A DNA stretch of 64,000 nt, taken from assembly GCF_947496485.1 (NCBI RefSeq), contig NZ_CANMCZ010000004.1, positions 186,001-250,000 of the forward strand. Direction: 5' to 3'. Below the pieces are notes generated by a model. That model did not search any database, was not told the origin of the DNA, and worked only from the letters and a program-made list of their open reading frames with translations. Position numbers and translations under genes: made by a program. Shown here piece by piece: positions 63,701-64,000 of the stretch. Within the stretch, counting starts at the first letter, position 1. Each line of letters begins with the position of its first letter. The DNA is from an uncultured Winogradskyella sp. GTDB taxonomy: Bacteria > Bacteroidota > Bacteroidia > Flavobacteriales > Flavobacteriaceae.

Positions 63701-64000
63701 TGAAACACACATATCACATACACGGAATGACTTGCAACGGTTGTCGCAGTCACGTTGAAGAAACGCTCTCTAAAATAGAAGGTGTTTCAAAAGCAACAGT
63801 CGATTTAGATAAGGCAGAAGCTACCATCGAAATGGAATCGCATATTCCCATAGAAACTTTTCAAGAAGCCTTAAAAAAGGATGGTGATAGATACAGTATT
63901 CATAAACAAGGTGAACAACATCAGCATTCAAATGATAAAAAGAAAGAGCAACCCAAAGGAAAAGGCACAGGCACATTTTATTGTCCTATGCATTGCGAAG
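63700..64000 (+). CDS. CusB-like RND periplasmic adaptor with N-terminal HMA domain (cut by window edge)
   Basis: About 100 residues are visible. It opens with a heavy-metal-associated domain (IHGMTCNGCRSHVEETLSKI), then a histidine/lysine linker and a second metal site (GTFYCPMHCE) of the YHS/heavy-metal-binding type that precedes CusB adaptor domains. In this position it would bridge the CusA pump and the TolC-like channel. The rest is outside the window. Confidence 0.8.
   Translation, partial: MKHTYHIHGMTCNGCRSHVEETLSKIEGVSKATVDLDKAEATIEMESHIPIETFQEALKKDGDRYSIHKQGEQHQHSNDKKKEQPKGKGTGTFYCPMHCE

Larger units (their letters stand above)
41495..64000 (+). mobile_element. Integrated genomic island/ICE-like element with Argonaute cassette and metal-resistance cargo (right end not in window)
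   Basis: All genes from here to the edge are on the plus strand and of accessory type. The left end shows a typical Bacteroidota element order: excisionase-like HTH, tyrosine recombinase, two further HTH proteins, BT4734/VirE-N and DUF3987 genes. Cargo follows: XRE, Argonaute, HEPN, DUF4238, then metal uptake and efflux genes. No conjugation (Tra, MobA, T4CP) gene is seen in this part. The element is probably inserted at the mnmE 3' end; its extent to the right is unknown. Confidence 0.85.

Noticed and set aside
41495..64000. Search for a CRISPR array or conjugation genes in the element
   Set aside because: No repeat-spacer array and no relaxase, coupling protein or Tra homologue is visible in the window portion.

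Overview
The window looks like the chromosome of a marine or soil flavobacterium (Bacteroidota, Flavobacteriaceae-like). The DNA is AT-rich. Genes generally lack Shine-Dalgarno leaders, and several have TAnnTTTG -7 boxes. Family content is typical of the group: a secreted protein with a type IX secretion C-terminal domain, a fused two-component E1 dehydrogenase, a tricorn-like S41 protease, TonB-dependent receptors, TPR-CHAT proteins and BT4734/DUF3987 element genes. No rRNA, tRNA or CRISPR array was seen.

Layout. 1-11356 is mostly minus-strand housekeeping: the 2-oxoacid dehydrogenase E1 (cut by the window edge), a degenerate M1-like peptidase with an outer-membrane barrel, a secreted endonuclease/exonuclease/phosphatase protein, a LOG-family hydrolase, a 55-residue membrane protein, uvrA, a small secreted protein and a DUF2188 protein. 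11395-20274 is a divergent module: two tandem TPR-CHAT (caspase-like) proteins on the minus strand, and a small secreted protein plus a CHASE2-like membrane protein on the plus strand. 20385-26301 holds DUF2207/LemA, an unknown four-helix membrane protein, a NYN-domain RNase-like protein, a DUF2452-like protein and three decayed 3' fragments of a DUF2188 gene. 26318-34777 is a minus-strand series (unknown protein, ATP-grasp, tricorn-like protease, gamma-glutamyltransferase, AcpH-like), with one copy of a dispersed intergenic repeat in each of three consecutive gaps. 35013-41494 carries glmM, a class-V aminotransferase, an acyltransferase, a rhomboid protease and mnmE.

From the 3' end of mnmE to the right edge (about 41495 to beyond 64000) lies an integrated mobile element whose right end is outside the window. 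It opens with iteron-like phased repeats, an excisionase-like HTH protein and a tyrosine recombinase. A replication/maintenance set follows: an unknown protein, two HTH proteins, a BT4734/VirE-N protein and a PriCT/DUF3987 protein. Then comes a compact four-gene cassette: XRE regulator, prokaryotic Argonaute, HEPN protein and DUF4238 protein. The rest is metal-related cargo: a TonB receptor with a Fur-type regulator, DUF3703, a MerTP fusion, a GDCCVxC protein, a P1B ATPase, an HYC_CC_PP protein and a CusA/TolC/CusB efflux system.

The most interesting object is the Argonaute cassette at 47678-51943. The Argonaute keeps the apparent 5'-phosphate guide pocket (Y414, K418, Q429, K460), but the PIWI catalytic aspartates are absent at the expected places (G481 and around Y544). 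It is directly followed by a protein with an RNxxxH HEPN ribonuclease motif and by a DUF4238 protein. The inferred model is a guide-directed, nuclease-dead sensor that licenses a HEPN RNase and/or DUF4238 effector, carried as defence cargo on the element. I do not know this gene combination as a described system, but I could not search for it.
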